Assembly: GCA_017528345.1 (NCBI GenBank)
Contig: JAFXOX010000057.1
Location: 50,570-114,569, forward strand
Length of the DNA: 64,000 bases
Origin: Desulfovibrio sp.
GTDB lineage: Bacteria > Desulfobacterota > Desulfovibrionia > Desulfovibrionales > Desulfovibrionaceae
Direction of reading: 5' to 3'
A program made the translations under genes and the position numbers. Below the pieces are notes generated by a model. The model saw nothing but the letters and a program-made list of their open reading frames with translations, ran no database searches and had not been told where the DNA came from. Of the stretch, positions 43,298 to 53,003 are shown in pieces. Position 1 is the first letter of the stretch. Every line of letters starts with the position of its first letter.

Positions 43298-44572
43298 CTA
43301 CAACGGCTCAATGACCAGCTGTCCGCCGAGATAGGGAGAGAGCACCTCAGGCAAAACAATACTGCCGTCCCGCTGCTGCCCGTTTTCCAGAAGGGCTGCC
43401 ATAGTCCGGCCTGTGGGGAGGCCTGAGCCGTTTAAGGTATGCACAAATTCAGATTTGCCACCCTTGGGTTTGAAACGAATACCAGCTCTGCGAGCCTGAA
43501 AATCAATGCAATTGGAGCAGGAGGAAATTTCACGGTACGTTTTCTGAGCCGGCAGCCAGACTTCCACATCATAGGTTTTGGCAGAGCCAAAGCCCATGTC
43601 TCCGGTGCATAGCGTAATGACCCGGTAGGGAAGCTCAAGCAGTTCAAGCAAATGGCAGGCGTGGCCTGTCATCAGTTCGAGCTGCTCAAAGCTTGTGTCA
43701 GGATGTGAAAAGCGCACCATTTCAACCTTATTGAACTGATGCATACGAATGATGCCACGCGTGTCTTTGCCGGCAGCACCGGCTTCAGAGCGGAAACAGG
43801 GCGTTGCCGCACAGTAGGCTCTGGGCAAGTCCTCCTCATCCAGCGTCTCGCCGGCATGAAGATTAGTCAGTGGCACCTCGGCTGTGGGAATCAGATAAAG
43901 ATCGGTTTCACGCAGTTTAAAGAGATCCTCCTCAAACTTGGGAAGCTGTCCTGTTCCGGTCATAGTCTGGCTATTGACTATATAGGGCGGACTGACCTCA
44001 ATATAATCTTCATGCAGGGTATGCTGATCAAGAAAGAAATTGATCAGAGCCCGGTCCAAGCGAGCTGCCCAATTGCGCATAACCACAAAGCGGCTGCCAG
44101 AAAGCTTGGCTGCGCGTTCAAAATCAAGGCCGTCCAGGGCCTGCCCAAGATCGCCATGTTCCTTGACGGGAAAATCAAAAGTCCTGGGTTTACCCCAGGT
44201 GCGCAGACAGGGATTGTCGTTTTCGTCGCGCCCCACCGGCACCGAGGCATCAGGGATATTGGGCACGGCCATGAGCCATTGCTGCACGTCGCTTTTGGCT
44301 TCGACGGTTTTCTGGTCAAGCTCCTTGATGCGTTGGGAAAGGTTACCAAGCTCAGCCAGAAGGGCTGTGGCATCCTGGCCCTCGCGCTTACGCTTGGCGA
44401 CTTCCTGCGAGGCGCTGTTGCGCTGACTTTTGAGCGCCTCAACTTCCACAAGAAGCTTACGCCGGACCTCATCAAGACGCAAAAATTCCGCCACATCCAG
44501 ATCTGAATGGCGGTCAGCGAGTGCTTTCTTCAAAATATCAGGATTTTTCTGAATCAGTTTCAAGTCAAGCAT
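43298..44572 (-). CDS. serS: Seryl-tRNA synthetase
   Basis: 424 residues from the ATG at 44572 ([20 protein letters not shown]), chosen because AGGAGG lies five bases upstream; twelve in-frame codons precede it. The N-terminal coiled coil (about 30-100) binds the long arm of tRNA-Ser. Class II motif 2 ([20 protein letters not shown]) and motif 3 ([18 protein letters not shown]) are present. It charges tRNA-Ser. It stands alone and converges on the hydratase gene. Confidence 0.97.
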   Translation of the reverse strand: MLDLKLIQKNPDILKKALADRHSDLDVAEFLRLDEVRRKLLVEVEALKSQRNSASQEVAKRKREGQDATALLAELGNLSQRIKELDQKTVEAKSDVQQWLMAVPNIPDASVPVGRDENDNPCLRTWGKPRTFDFPVKEHGDLGQALDGLDFERAAKLSGSRFVVMRNWAARLDRALINFFLDQHTLHEDYIEVSPPYIVNSQTMTGTGQLPKFEEDLFKLRETDLYLIPTAEVPLTNLHAGETLDEEDLPRAYCAATPCFRSEAGAAGKDTRGIIRMHQFNKVEMVRFSHPDTSFEQLELMTGHACHLLELLELPYRVITLCTGDMGFGSAKTYDVEVWLPAQKTYREISSCSNCIDFQARRAGIRFKPKGGKSEFVHTLNGSGLPTGRTMAALLENGQQRDGSIVLPEVLSPYLGGQLVIEPL

Positions 44573-44785
44573 AGGATCCTCCTGTCCAATGGCTTTTTTC
44601 TCTAGCACGCAGCCTCTGACCTTGCAAGAGGATGACTTTAGGTCTATTCTAGAAAGATATACGAATTTTTTCTCAGGTCTGGGAAAGATGACCGCACCTT
44701 TCGGCAGCTTTCCAAGGTAAGCCCTTGCCTTGCCACAACCTCAGTCAGCCGTCAGACCCTCGTGGTCGTCGGCCAAGGACATGCC

Positions 44786-45391
44786 ATGAAATCCCGCCTT
44801 CGCACCCGTCTGTTTACCACCCCCCTACTTTTGCTGGCGTTCAGCCTGCTTTGCGCCTGCGGACCAGGCAATGAAATTCATCTGCTGGCCATTGAGCAGC
44901 CGGCTGTCAGCGTTCTCCCCAAGCCCAATGCGCCTTCCGTCACGGTTGTGGAATTTGCTGACAAGCGCACTGACACCTTTGCTATTGGCAAACGCAGAGA
45001 TCTGAGCGCTTTCACCACATCGGAAAGCCCCACCCTCTGGCTCAGCCATGCGCTGGCCGATGCCATTGCCCAGCACGGCCTGCAGGTCAGCTACGCCAAG
45101 AACTTTGAGCAGGCGCGCAAGGGCAATCCCGACTATATTGTTACAGGCAAGCTGCAGCGTCTCTGGCTCAAGGAGACTTCAGCAACCTATCTCGAAGCCA
45201 CGATTGAGGCACAATTTACACTTGCCAACCGCGAAAAGCACCTGTTGCGGGAAAACAATTCAGCGCAGCAAAGCCGGAGCTGGCCCGCTTCAAGCTCTCA
45301 GGCCGAAATCATGGTTCGCGATACCTTACGTGATCTCATAGATCCCATTGCGGATAAATTTGCCCGCACTGTCTGGTCAAAGAAAAAGTAA
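44786..45391 (+). CDS. Putative lipoprotein of the YajG-like type
   Basis: 201 residues from the ATG at 44786, which has AAGGA six bases upstream. A signal peptide ends in the lipobox LLCAC, giving lipidated Cys at residue 25. The rest (VTVVEFADKRTDTFAIGKRR, HALADAIAQHGLQVSYA, DYIVTGKLQRLWL) resembles the YajG/lipoprotein families that carry a nucleotide-like alpha-beta fold; the function is not known. It is the first of three closely packed genes (44786-46788) and the next starts four bases after its stop. Confidence 0.75.
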   Translation: MKSRLRTRLFTTPLLLLAFSLLCACGPGNEIHLLAIEQPAVSVLPKPNAPSVTVVEFADKRTDTFAIGKRRDLSAFTTSESPTLWLSHALADAIAQHGLQVSYAKNFEQARKGNPDYIVTGKLQRLWLKETSATYLEATIEAQFTLANREKHLLRENNSAQQSRSWPASSSQAEIMVRDTLRDLIDPIADKFARTVWSKKK

Positions 45392-45395
45392 GCTC

Positions 45396-46442
45396 GTGAA
45401 TCCGCGTTTTCTTCAGGGGCTTACGATCCTCATGCTGCAAGCCCTTTTCCTTTGGCCCCTGTCGGTCCACGCTGAAACCTATGTTCTACGCGAGCAGCTT
45501 TCCATACCCAAGGATCTGCCAGCCCATGTAGCTCAAGAGGCACTGCGCGCACGCATTCTTCTTGACGGACTCAAAAAACTGCACGGGGATCTCACTGAAC
45601 GTCGCAACATCGCATTCCAGTTTTCGCCCACGAGCTACCCAGCCCTGGCTCTGATGCTGAATACGATCTCCATCGACTTTGAACAACGAGAAAAGTCTAC
45701 GGTCACAGCTGTTCTCAAAGCAACTCCCAGTCAGGCCATGCAGGAAAAACTGGCATGGTCCGTTACGCCGGACCTTTTGGAGGCGTTTGACGGATTCCTG
45801 CGAAACATGGAAACCCTGATTCTGCGCTTTGACCGCCACTGGCCGGGGGGAAGACTCTATACCGAGCGTCTCATCAAGGATTTGGCGCCTTTGCCTGAGG
45901 AGCCAGCTCTGCGGGATGAGGACTGGTTGTGCCTTGCCAGTCACCTGGAGGGGCTTTGGCTTGGACTTTGTGCGCTGCAGGGGGCAAACGAAAATTGGCT
46001 CTGCAAAGCCAAAGATCTTCCTGCCCTTGAGCGGGCCATTTCCCTAAAGGCGTCTGATCCCTGGCTTCTGACGCTTCTGGCTGAAGCGCGTCTTATCCAC
46101 GACCTGCCACAGCTTGCCGTAAAAACAGCGACATCTGCTCTGACCTTTGCCCCCGAGCTTGAGCGTGCACGTTATATCAGAGCCCTGGCCCATTGGCAGT
46201 TACAGCAGTTTGGTCTTGCAGAAAATGATCTTACGATGATTTTGCAGAACAAGGAGATTTCCCAGCTCCGCAGGCTTCCCTATTTGCGTGCACGCGGAGC
46301 CGTACGTCTGTTTCTTGGCCGTTTTGAGGGGATGTGCCAGGATTTTGCCGATGCCTGCAGCCTCGGTGACTGCGACGGTCTCAAGCATGCCCGCAGTCTT
46401 TCCCACTGTCTCCCAAGCACTCAAAAAAAACCGGGAGACTAA
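45396..46442 (+). CDS. Exported TPR-like repeat protein of unknown function
   Basis: 348 residues from a GTG at 45396, which gives a good signal peptide (NPRFLQGLTILMLQALFLWP, cut after SVHA). An ATG at 45348 would overlap the lipoprotein gene by 44 bases and spoil the signal. The N-terminal 150 residues (ETYVLREQLSIPKDLPAHVA) are mixed alpha-beta. The C-terminal 150 (DPWLLTLLAEARLIHDLPQL, LERARYIRALAHWQLQQFGL) are tetratricopeptide-like helical pairs. It probably works in the periplasm with the neighbouring lipoprotein. No family is recognised. Confidence 0.7.
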   Translation: MNPRFLQGLTILMLQALFLWPLSVHAETYVLREQLSIPKDLPAHVAQEALRARILLDGLKKLHGDLTERRNIAFQFSPTSYPALALMLNTISIDFEQREKSTVTAVLKATPSQAMQEKLAWSVTPDLLEAFDGFLRNMETLILRFDRHWPGGRLYTERLIKDLAPLPEEPALRDEDWLCLASHLEGLWLGLCALQGANENWLCKAKDLPALERAISLKASDPWLLTLLAEARLIHDLPQLAVKTATSALTFAPELERARYIRALAHWQLQQFGLAENDLTMILQNKEISQLRRLPYLRARGAVRLFLGRFEGMCQDFADACSLGDCDGLKHARSLSHCLPSTQKKPGD

Positions 46443-46443
46443 C

Positions 46444-46788
46444 GTGCAGCCTCTCCTCAAGGTCTATGGTCATATCTATCCGGCAGATTCCCTCCTGGAG
46501 AGCGCTCTCAGAGAAGCGCTGGCCTCTGCCATTGCCGATGAGATCTCGCGCGATCTGCCCTTGCTCGAACGAGTGGGGGATATGCTGCGTCTTTCCTTTG
46601 AAGGGCTCTATTTTCCCGAAGAAGAGGTCGTCGAGGCCATAACCTGTCATCTTCAGCCCAAGCAACAGGGCAAGCTTGATGTTCTTGATCTCGACGCCTG
46701 GCGCATGCGCCGCTATTTCATAGAAAAGGGTGCTATCACAAGCCGCTCAGCCTCCCTCAACAACGTCCTCGACTATTCCGGCTTCTAA
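46444..46788 (+). CDS. Small cytoplasmic protein of unknown function
   Basis: 114 residues from a GTG at 46444 with GGGAG six bases upstream. Longer in-frame starts lie inside the previous gene and are not supported. The sequence (QPLLKVYGHIYPADSLLESA, ALASAIADEISRDLPLLER) is helical and acidic, with FEGLYFPEEEVVEAITCHL in the middle. It has no signal peptide or known motif. It begins one base after the TPR-protein stop region and overlaps the convergent kinase gene by four bases. Confidence 0.65.
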   Translation: MQPLLKVYGHIYPADSLLESALREALASAIADEISRDLPLLERVGDMLRLSFEGLYFPEEEVVEAITCHLQPKQQGKLDVLDLDAWRMRRYFIEKGAITSRSASLNNVLDYSGF

Positions 46789-49295
46789 AAATCATTCTTT
46801 GGCGCCTCATTTCCCACGATTTCAGCCAGGCGCATTGCTAGCTCGTCAGTATAGCGCATCAGAGTCTCGTGATGAGCATAGACACTGGTCAGGGATAATT
46901 CCTCCATTTCCGACGCAAGATTCTTCTGCGTCAGCTCACCTGTCGCTTTTTCAAGTTTTTCGGCAATACGAATCAGCCCCCGCCCGCCCACTGACATGGC
47001 GGAAGACTTCAGGGCATGCACAAGCGTGGCGTAACTTGCCCAGTCCTTGGTAAGAAAAGCGTTTTCCAGGGCCCGTTTTTTCTCGTCTTTCTGTTTAATG
47101 AACATGCCGGCAAGCTCAAGGTAGATCTCGCGCGACCCGGCACTGGCATCAAGTCCCAGGGAAATGTCCAATTCCACGTCATCAAGTACAGGTTCAGTGA
47201 CCTGAAGATACTGGGATGCGCCTGACTTACCGGAAACATAGTCTGCCAACATGCTCTCGAGCTTTGAGCCGTCCACAGGCTTGGTCAGAAGATTATCAAA
47301 GCCTTCCTCCATGAGTCGTGTGCGGGTCTCTTCGGTAGCATCAGCGGTGAAAGCGATAAAGATGGTCTTGCGGCAAGTAGGCATAACCTTGGCTCTGCGC
47401 AGTGTTTCCGCACCATCGAGCATGGGCATCATATAGTCGAGGAGCACGACATCGTAGGGTCTAGCCGCCAGTTTTTCCAAGGCCTCCTGCCCGGTCAGAC
47501 AGGTCTCCACCTGCATCTTGGTGCGTTCCAGAAGACGTTTGGTGAGCAGAAGATTGAGCTCATTGTCGTCAACGACCAAAACGCTTGCCCCTGAGGCCTC
47601 AAGGGTTCCTGTCACTTTCTGGAAAAGTGGCGGACGCTTTCCCTTGCTGGCAATGGGTTCAGCATCAACGATTTTCTGAGGGAGTCTCACCGTAAAGACA
47701 CTGCCCTGTCCATAGACACTCTTAACATCAATACTACCCTGCATGCGTTGTACAAGTTCAGAAGTGATCACAAGACCAAGGCCTGTACCATCGATATGCC
47801 GGTTTTTCATAGGATCAAGGCGCTGGAAGCTATGAAAGAGCTTGGAGCGGTCATCTTCGTGGATACCAATGCCTGTATCACGGACCTCAATAATAAAGGT
47901 TATATGCTCAAGATCGAGGGGTTCGTAGGAAACACTGAAGGTAATGTGTCCCTTGGCGGTATACTTGACCGCATTGGAGAGGAGATTGACGGCTATCTGT
48001 TGGATGCGCAGACAGTCGCCCATGAGTTCACGCGGCAAACTGCGGTCCACATCGAGGATAAAATGCAGTCCCTTATGGATAGCCTCGGGTTTGATCATTG
48101 TCACGGCATCGCCAATTAAGCTCACAGTGCGGTACGGCTTTTCGGCAATATGGAAACCGCTGCTTTCCATATAGGTGAGGTCAAAGACGTCATCAATAAG
48201 GGCAATCAAGGATTCACCTGCTCGACGAGCTCCATGCGCATACGAGATGATTTCAGCATCATCTGTTTTGCGCAGGATCATCTCATTCATGCCCATGATG
48301 ACATTGATGGGGGTGCGAATATCATGACTTACCGCAGCTAAAAAAGCACTCTTGGCATGATTGGTCTCCTCGTGCAAGGACTGTTCACGTGAGGAGATTT
48401 CCTTTTGCTCAGATTTGGCATGCATGATCAGCAGCCAAATACTGACCATAGCAAAGAGACCGAGCACCAGAGCGCCAACCTTGATGAGAAGATCGTAGAT
48501 ATGGGGGATGTCGCCCATTACAGCTGTATAAGGGATATGCCCCATAATGGCACATTCGCTGCCGGCGAGATTCATTCCAAAAAGGAAATGCTTCCCCACA
48601 GGTCCGTCCACAAGGACAGCAGCGGACTTCTTCAGGGCAAGCTGATCACGCACATTATCAAAGCCATCGGCGATTTCGGCAGATTCCAGAAAAGCCACTT
48701 TTTCAGCGGAGAGGATATCCTTCGGCAGAATGCGGGAATTACGCTCCTGCAGGAATAAAAAGGCTTCTCCGTGCTCGGCTAGGTCAAAGACATCCTCAAG
48801 CACAGTATCATCGAAAAGCCGCCAAATAACTGACTGCACATTCCCCTGATGGGTAACTGGCACGGCAAAAAGCAGACCATGACCTGCCCGGTAACTAATC
48901 ACTTCATTGCCGCGGAAGACCTGAGAAAAATCCGGGAAGCGGTCACGCCAGAGCTCTTCACCGCAGATAGCGCTTCCATCAGGTCGCATCCAGCCTATGC
49001 TGACGCCAGACGGCAGCTGCCTCTGCAGGTCAAGAAAGGTATTGTCCGCTTCTGCAGGGGCGTTGAGCAGAGAATTTGCCGTCTGTCGCATGATGGCCAG
49101 CTCACGCGTCAGTCGTTCCATCACGACACTGCAGACATGCCTGGAAGTATTGGCCACGGAATGTTCAAGTGAGGTGTGCAGAAGTTCGCTCATGCGATGC
49201 TGCACAAGCAAGCCAATAGCCAGCAGACTGCAGAGCAGAACAACAATTTCCAGAATGATCCGTGGCAGGCGCATTTTCTTTTCGTGTCTAGTCAA
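46785..49295 (-). CDS. Hybrid sensor histidine kinase (periplasmic sensor, HisKA-HATPase, REC, HPt)
   Basis: 836 residues from a TTG at 49295, preceded by GGAG at nine bases and lying inside the end of the upstream gene; an ATG seven codons later lacks a site. Membrane segments at about 13-31 and 270-291 enclose a 240-residue periplasmic domain. Then come the phospho-acceptor His324 (SHDIRTPINVIMG), the ATP-binding NAVKYTAKGH and GTGLGLVITSELV, a receiver domain with Asp620 (VVLLDYMMP), and an HPt domain with His760 (LVHALKSSAMSVGG). No DNA-binding output is present, so a separate regulator is expected. It overlaps the BMP-type protein gene by eight bases. Confidence 0.93.
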   Translation of the reverse strand: MTRHEKKMRLPRIILEIVVLLCSLLAIGLLVQHRMSELLHTSLEHSVANTSRHVCSVVMERLTRELAIMRQTANSLLNAPAEADNTFLDLQRQLPSGVSIGWMRPDGSAICGEELWRDRFPDFSQVFRGNEVISYRAGHGLLFAVPVTHQGNVQSVIWRLFDDTVLEDVFDLAEHGEAFLFLQERNSRILPKDILSAEKVAFLESAEIADGFDNVRDQLALKKSAAVLVDGPVGKHFLFGMNLAGSECAIMGHIPYTAVMGDIPHIYDLLIKVGALVLGLFAMVSIWLLIMHAKSEQKEISSREQSLHEETNHAKSAFLAAVSHDIRTPINVIMGMNEMILRKTDDAEIISYAHGARRAGESLIALIDDVFDLTYMESSGFHIAEKPYRTVSLIGDAVTMIKPEAIHKGLHFILDVDRSLPRELMGDCLRIQQIAVNLLSNAVKYTAKGHITFSVSYEPLDLEHITFIIEVRDTGIGIHEDDRSKLFHSFQRLDPMKNRHIDGTGLGLVITSELVQRMQGSIDVKSVYGQGSVFTVRLPQKIVDAEPIASKGKRPPLFQKVTGTLEASGASVLVVDDNELNLLLTKRLLERTKMQVETCLTGQEALEKLAARPYDVVLLDYMMPMLDGAETLRRAKVMPTCRKTIFIAFTADATEETRTRLMEEGFDNLLTKPVDGSKLESMLADYVSGKSGASQYLQVTEPVLDDVELDISLGLDASAGSREIYLELAGMFIKQKDEKKRALENAFLTKDWASYATLVHALKSSAMSVGGRGLIRIAEKLEKATGELTQKNLASEMEELSLTSVYAHHETLMRYTDELAMRLAEIVGNEAPKNDF

Positions 49296-50400
49296 GGATC
49301 TCTACTCCTTCAATCTGCCAGTCCATGGATTGAAGCAGGGTATCGTCAGCAATCACTTCTCCCGAAGGACAGCGGATATTGCCTTCACGGTCCTTGAGGG
49401 GGCCGGAGAAGACGACTTCATTACGCAAAAATTCCATTCTCGCCGACTCTACCACGGCTCGTGTCTCCACATCTACACGTGGGGAATAATTGGAAAGCAT
49501 GACAACGCCGCGGTCCACACCAAGCCAGTTGATCCTGTCGGCATTGAGCTCCTCCCGGAGGAATCGGCGCAAAATATTGGCATAATAAATATCCCAGCGG
49601 CAGAGAATGCTGGCTAGGTGATGCTCTGAATAGCCAAAAAGCATGGTATTATAGCCGATGAAATCAACGCCTTCGGCCTCTGCGAGGTCTGGAACGGCCG
49701 CATCATCCTGATGGTAGGCCAGGACATCACAACCTTTTTCCCGCACTAAACGGCGGGCGTTTTCGGTTTCTTTAGCCGCATCCTGCCAGGAGCCCGTCCA
49801 GGCCACAATGACCTTGGCTCTGGGGTTGGCACGCAAGACTCCAAGAGTAAAGGCATTGAGGCCACGGTTGACCTCGTCATTGGGCATGGCACCCACGTAG
49901 CCTATGACACCGCTTTTGGTCTGCTGGCCTGCGATAATTCCGCTTAAATAGCGACCTTCATACATGCGCACAAAATTGGAAGTGAGATTGCGCAGCTGCA
50001 CTTCAGCGGACATGGTTGAAAAGGCAACCTTGGGCAGATCTGCAATGGTCTGCCTGGCCTCCTTGGCATAGGAAAAACTCGCCAAAATAATGAGCGAGCA
50101 GCCATCTGCGGCAAGTTCCCGAATAGCCTCAGCGCATTTCCCCGTATGATCAGGCACCTTGTCACGCACCAAAAGCGGTAACCCAAATTCCTCACAAGCT
50201 CTCTGGATACCCTGATAATTGGACATATTCCAGCCAGGCTCATGAATATCGCCAAGCACCACAAAGCCGACCTTGGGCAGAGGTCGTTTGGGAAAGGCTT
50301 CAAACATCAGAATCACCGAGAGAATGGCGATAATCATGGCCACGGCGGTCAGGGAAAAGAGAGGCCATTGTAATGGCACGGTAAACCGGGACTCCGGCAT
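49288..50400 (-). CDS. Membrane-anchored BMP/Med-family substrate-binding protein
   Basis: 370 residues from the ATG at 50400 (AAAGGAG six bases upstream). An uncleaved N-terminal anchor (about 14-31, LTAVAMIIAILSVILMFEAF) precedes a periplasmic binding-protein fold of the BMP/PnrA type: KVGFVVLGDIHEPGWNMSNY, GIIAGQQTKSGVIGYVGAMP and NAFTLGVLRANPRAKVIVAW. Such proteins bind nucleosides or related compounds. No ABC-transporter permease or ATPase genes adjoin; the only partner is the overlapping sensor kinase, which suggests a receptor role in signalling rather than uptake. mutL ends 29 bases upstream. Confidence 0.88.
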   Translation of the reverse strand: MPESRFTVPLQWPLFSLTAVAMIIAILSVILMFEAFPKRPLPKVGFVVLGDIHEPGWNMSNYQGIQRACEEFGLPLLVRDKVPDHTGKCAEAIRELAADGCSLIILASFSYAKEARQTIADLPKVAFSTMSAEVQLRNLTSNFVRMYEGRYLSGIIAGQQTKSGVIGYVGAMPNDEVNRGLNAFTLGVLRANPRAKVIVAWTGSWQDAAKETENARRLVREKGCDVLAYHQDDAAVPDLAEAEGVDFIGYNTMLFGYSEHHLASILCRWDIYYANILRRFLREELNADRINWLGVDRGVVMLSNYSPRVDVETRAVVESARMEFLRNEVVFSGPLKDREGNIRCPSGEVIADDTLLQSMDWQIEGVEILD

Positions 50401-50429
50401 GAACGGCTCCTTTGGTCGGGGACTGTTTG

Positions 50430-52349
50430 CTACGAGATTCTGCGTTTGAAGGCCTTTTCCAGGAAGACCTGATCCCAGGTCAAAACCGTGGGTCGGCCAT
50501 GGGGACAAAATTCACGCTCCGGACAGGCAAACCACTGCTCAAGCAGGGCCGCCACCTCATCAAAAGTCATTTCATGCCCTGCCTTGATAGCCGCCTTGCA
50601 GGCCATAGATTTGAGAAGAGCGGTATGGTCCTGGCTTTTCCCAGTAAGGGCGTCGTGTAAAAATTCTCGCGAAGCCTGAAAAGAAAGCATAGGAGGCGTT
50701 GCACTGACAACAAGGGTCTGGCCAGAGATTGTCAAAGCAAATCCCATATCCGTCAGCTGCTGTCTGATTTCCTCGAGGCGTGAACGTTCTGACTCGTGCA
50801 GCCCCATTTCCAGAGGCAACATGAGCAGTTGTCCTCTCGCGGCAAAGGCCTTACGCAGAAGACGACTGTAGAGCACGCGTTCATGGGCAGCATGCTGATC
50901 AAGGATAAGGAGCTTGTCATCATGTGTACGAAAAATCAGATACGTTCTGGCAATCTGACCGAGATAGGTCAGGCCGCCTGGCAGAAGCGGCAGAGATGTG
51001 CTCTGCCCGGATTTTGTCTGATTGCTTGGTCTTTCCTTGGGCGGCTGCCAAGACTCCTGCAAGGGCTCTTGCTCGGCAGGAGCGCAAAGATATTCAGATT
51101 CCCGCGGGGTACTGCGCTTAGCCGCGCTCTCTTCTGAAACGAACGTCGAAGGCCTGTGCTGCTCGTCCACAGCTTGATGAGAGAGCGAGGCATCAACATC
51201 ATCCCAGGGGAGAGGCTCCTGATAGGGCTTGGGCCGCTCTAAAAGCGGCAGATGATCCGCGTCGCGGTCAAGCTTTCCCCAAAAACCGACTGGTCTTGGC
51301 TGAAAGGCCTGTCTAGCGGCTGTTTCCACCTCTACATTGACAGACACGGCCTTCTGCAGGCTATCAAGAGCTTCACGCAGCACGCGCACACAACCGGCAA
51401 AAAGCTGTCTTTCCTCAGCAAAGCGCACCTCTGATTTTGCCGGGTGCACATTGACATCGACTGCATGAGGGTCTATCTCAACAAACAAGATAATCTGTGG
51501 ATAATCTCGACTTGTCAGTCTTCCCTGATATGCCTCCTTGACTGCGGCCAGAAGACGCTTATCCTGTATGGGACGACCATTGACATAGAGCAGAATATGG
51601 TTGGCACGAAGCTGCGTCTTTTCCGGTGGGCTCAAAAGGCCATGCAGCCCAAGCCCCTGATCTTGCCAGTCAAAGCTTTGCATGGCAGCGACCACCTCAT
51701 CCGGCCAGATGACGGAAAGCCGGTCGCGCAGACTTTCTCCCGGCAGAAACTGCCGAAGCTGACGTTCTCCAGAACTCAGGGAAAAGCCTACATCCAGATG
51801 GGCAAGAGCCATGCGTTCCAGCATTTCCTGAGCCCGCTTCAATTCCGTGGACGGACTTTTCAAAAATTTCAGACGGGCCGGCGTATTTCCAAAAAGTTCC
51901 CGAACCTCCACACAGGTTCCCTTGGGAAGTGACGAAGGAACTAGAGGCTCACTTTTCCCAAAATTGACCTGCAACTCATGGGCATAGCCATCAAAGGCTG
52001 AAGCTATACGCAGGCGCGAAACCGAGGCAATGCTTGGCAGGGCCTCACCGCGAAAACCAAGGGTGTGGATAGAGGATAGTTCCTCAAGACTTGAGATTTT
52101 ACTTGTGGCGTGGCGAGTAACAGCAAGTTCAAGTTCATCGCCGGCGATACCCTGGCCGTCGTCCTGTACGCGCAGAAGATCGCGGCCGCCATTATCCAGG
52201 CGCACATCAATCTGTCTTGCTCCGGCATCCAAACTGTTTTCCACAAGCTCCTTCATGGCGCTTGCCGGTCGCTCCACGACCTCTCCGGCGGCAATCTGAT
52301 TACGAAGTTCTGCGCCGAGCAACTGAATATGACGATATGTTTCCGACAT
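50430..52349 (-). CDS. mutL: DNA mismatch repair protein MutL
   Basis: 639 residues. The GHKL ATPase has QIAAGEVVERPASAMKELVE, NSLDAGARQIDV, DDGQGI and LGFRGEALPSIASVS (about 20-110). The C-terminal domain keeps endonuclease-type motifs: LDQHAAHERVLYS, ACKAAIKAGHEM and FCPHGRPT. In the first, the usual second Glu of DQHAxxExxxxE is Ser. The linker (about 340-430) is low-complexity. MutL couples mismatch recognition by MutS to strand removal. The ATG lacks a near ribosome-binding site. It lies upstream of the sensor genes on the same strand. Confidence 0.95.
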   Translation of the reverse strand: MSETYRHIQLLGAELRNQIAAGEVVERPASAMKELVENSLDAGARQIDVRLDNGGRDLLRVQDDGQGIAGDELELAVTRHATSKISSLEELSSIHTLGFRGEALPSIASVSRLRIASAFDGYAHELQVNFGKSEPLVPSSLPKGTCVEVRELFGNTPARLKFLKSPSTELKRAQEMLERMALAHLDVGFSLSSGERQLRQFLPGESLRDRLSVIWPDEVVAAMQSFDWQDQGLGLHGLLSPPEKTQLRANHILLYVNGRPIQDKRLLAAVKEAYQGRLTSRDYPQIILFVEIDPHAVDVNVHPAKSEVRFAEERQLFAGCVRVLREALDSLQKAVSVNVEVETAARQAFQPRPVGFWGKLDRDADHLPLLERPKPYQEPLPWDDVDASLSHQAVDEQHRPSTFVSEESAAKRSTPRESEYLCAPAEQEPLQESWQPPKERPSNQTKSGQSTSLPLLPGGLTYLGQIARTYLIFRTHDDKLLILDQHAAHERVLYSRLLRKAFAARGQLLMLPLEMGLHESERSRLEEIRQQLTDMGFALTISGQTLVVSATPPMLSFQASREFLHDALTGKSQDHTALLKSMACKAAIKAGHEMTFDEVAALLEQWFACPEREFCPHGRPTVLTWDQVFLEKAFKRRIS

Positions 52350-52449
52350 ATTGTTATGTCATCCTTATACCAGACGGCGATCGGCCCCAATCACCACTGT
52401 TCTCCAGGGAACCAACCCTGAGAAAGACAAACAACAAAAGATACCCCTG

Positions 52450-52854
52450 ATGTACAGACATATCAGCTTTTTTTCCCGTGCCTTCGGCCAAAAAAAAATG
52501 CGTCATAAACGCCTTGTGGCTGCCCATTGCGCCTTACGCAGAAACGCACATCAGGCTTTGCCCAAGACCATCAAGCTGCCAAAAATTCCCGATCAACTCA
52601 GGCCCAAGTTCTTTGATCCCGAACTGCTCTACGTCGAATGCGGGCGCTGCGGTGCCCCGGTCCTTTGGGAACATGGCCGGGCGACGCTTCTGCTGCAGGA
52701 AGCGGGCATTGATCCCATGGAGCTTGACTCAAGCTGTCTTCTGGTCACCGATGCCTGTCCCATGTGCAGCAGCAAGAAAAAGCAGTACATTGTACAGATC
52801 TTTCGGGTAAGCACGAGCACCGAAAATATCGTTCATCTCACAGGCAATGCCTAA
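52450..52854 (+). CDS. Zinc-ribbon protein of unknown function
   Basis: 134 residues from the ATG at 52450; the upstream frame is open from 52351, and another ATG lies at 52498, so the start is uncertain and no clear ribosome-binding site exists. Two CxxC pairs (VECGRCGAPVLW and DACPMCSSKKKQ, about 40 residues apart) form a probable zinc ribbon. The N-terminal third is basic, with RHKRLVAAHCALRRNAHQAL. The family is not recognised. It is divergent from mutL and followed by a terminator. Confidence 0.65.
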   Translation: MYRHISFFSRAFGQKKMRHKRLVAAHCALRRNAHQALPKTIKLPKIPDQLRPKFFDPELLYVECGRCGAPVLWEHGRATLLLQEAGIDPMELDSSCLLVTDACPMCSSKKKQYIVQIFRVSTSTENIVHLTGNA

Positions 52855-52939
52855 AAAGTACCGTAACTTTCCAGGCATTCAAAAAGTATACGTCAAGAGC
52901 TCAGGAGCATCAAGAATTCGCCGAGCCCCCTTTGGCAAC

Positions 52940-52984
52940 AAAAAAAACCGTCCGCTCTTCTGGAAAGTGGACGGTTTTTTTTGT
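52940..52984. terminator. Bidirectional terminator between the zinc-ribbon gene and purE
   Basis: AAAAAAACCGTCC pairs with GGACGGTTTTTTT across a 15-base loop that itself can close CT/AG. It serves both convergent genes. Confidence 0.9.
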
Positions 52985-53003
52985 TGCGTTTTCAATAGCA
53001 GGC

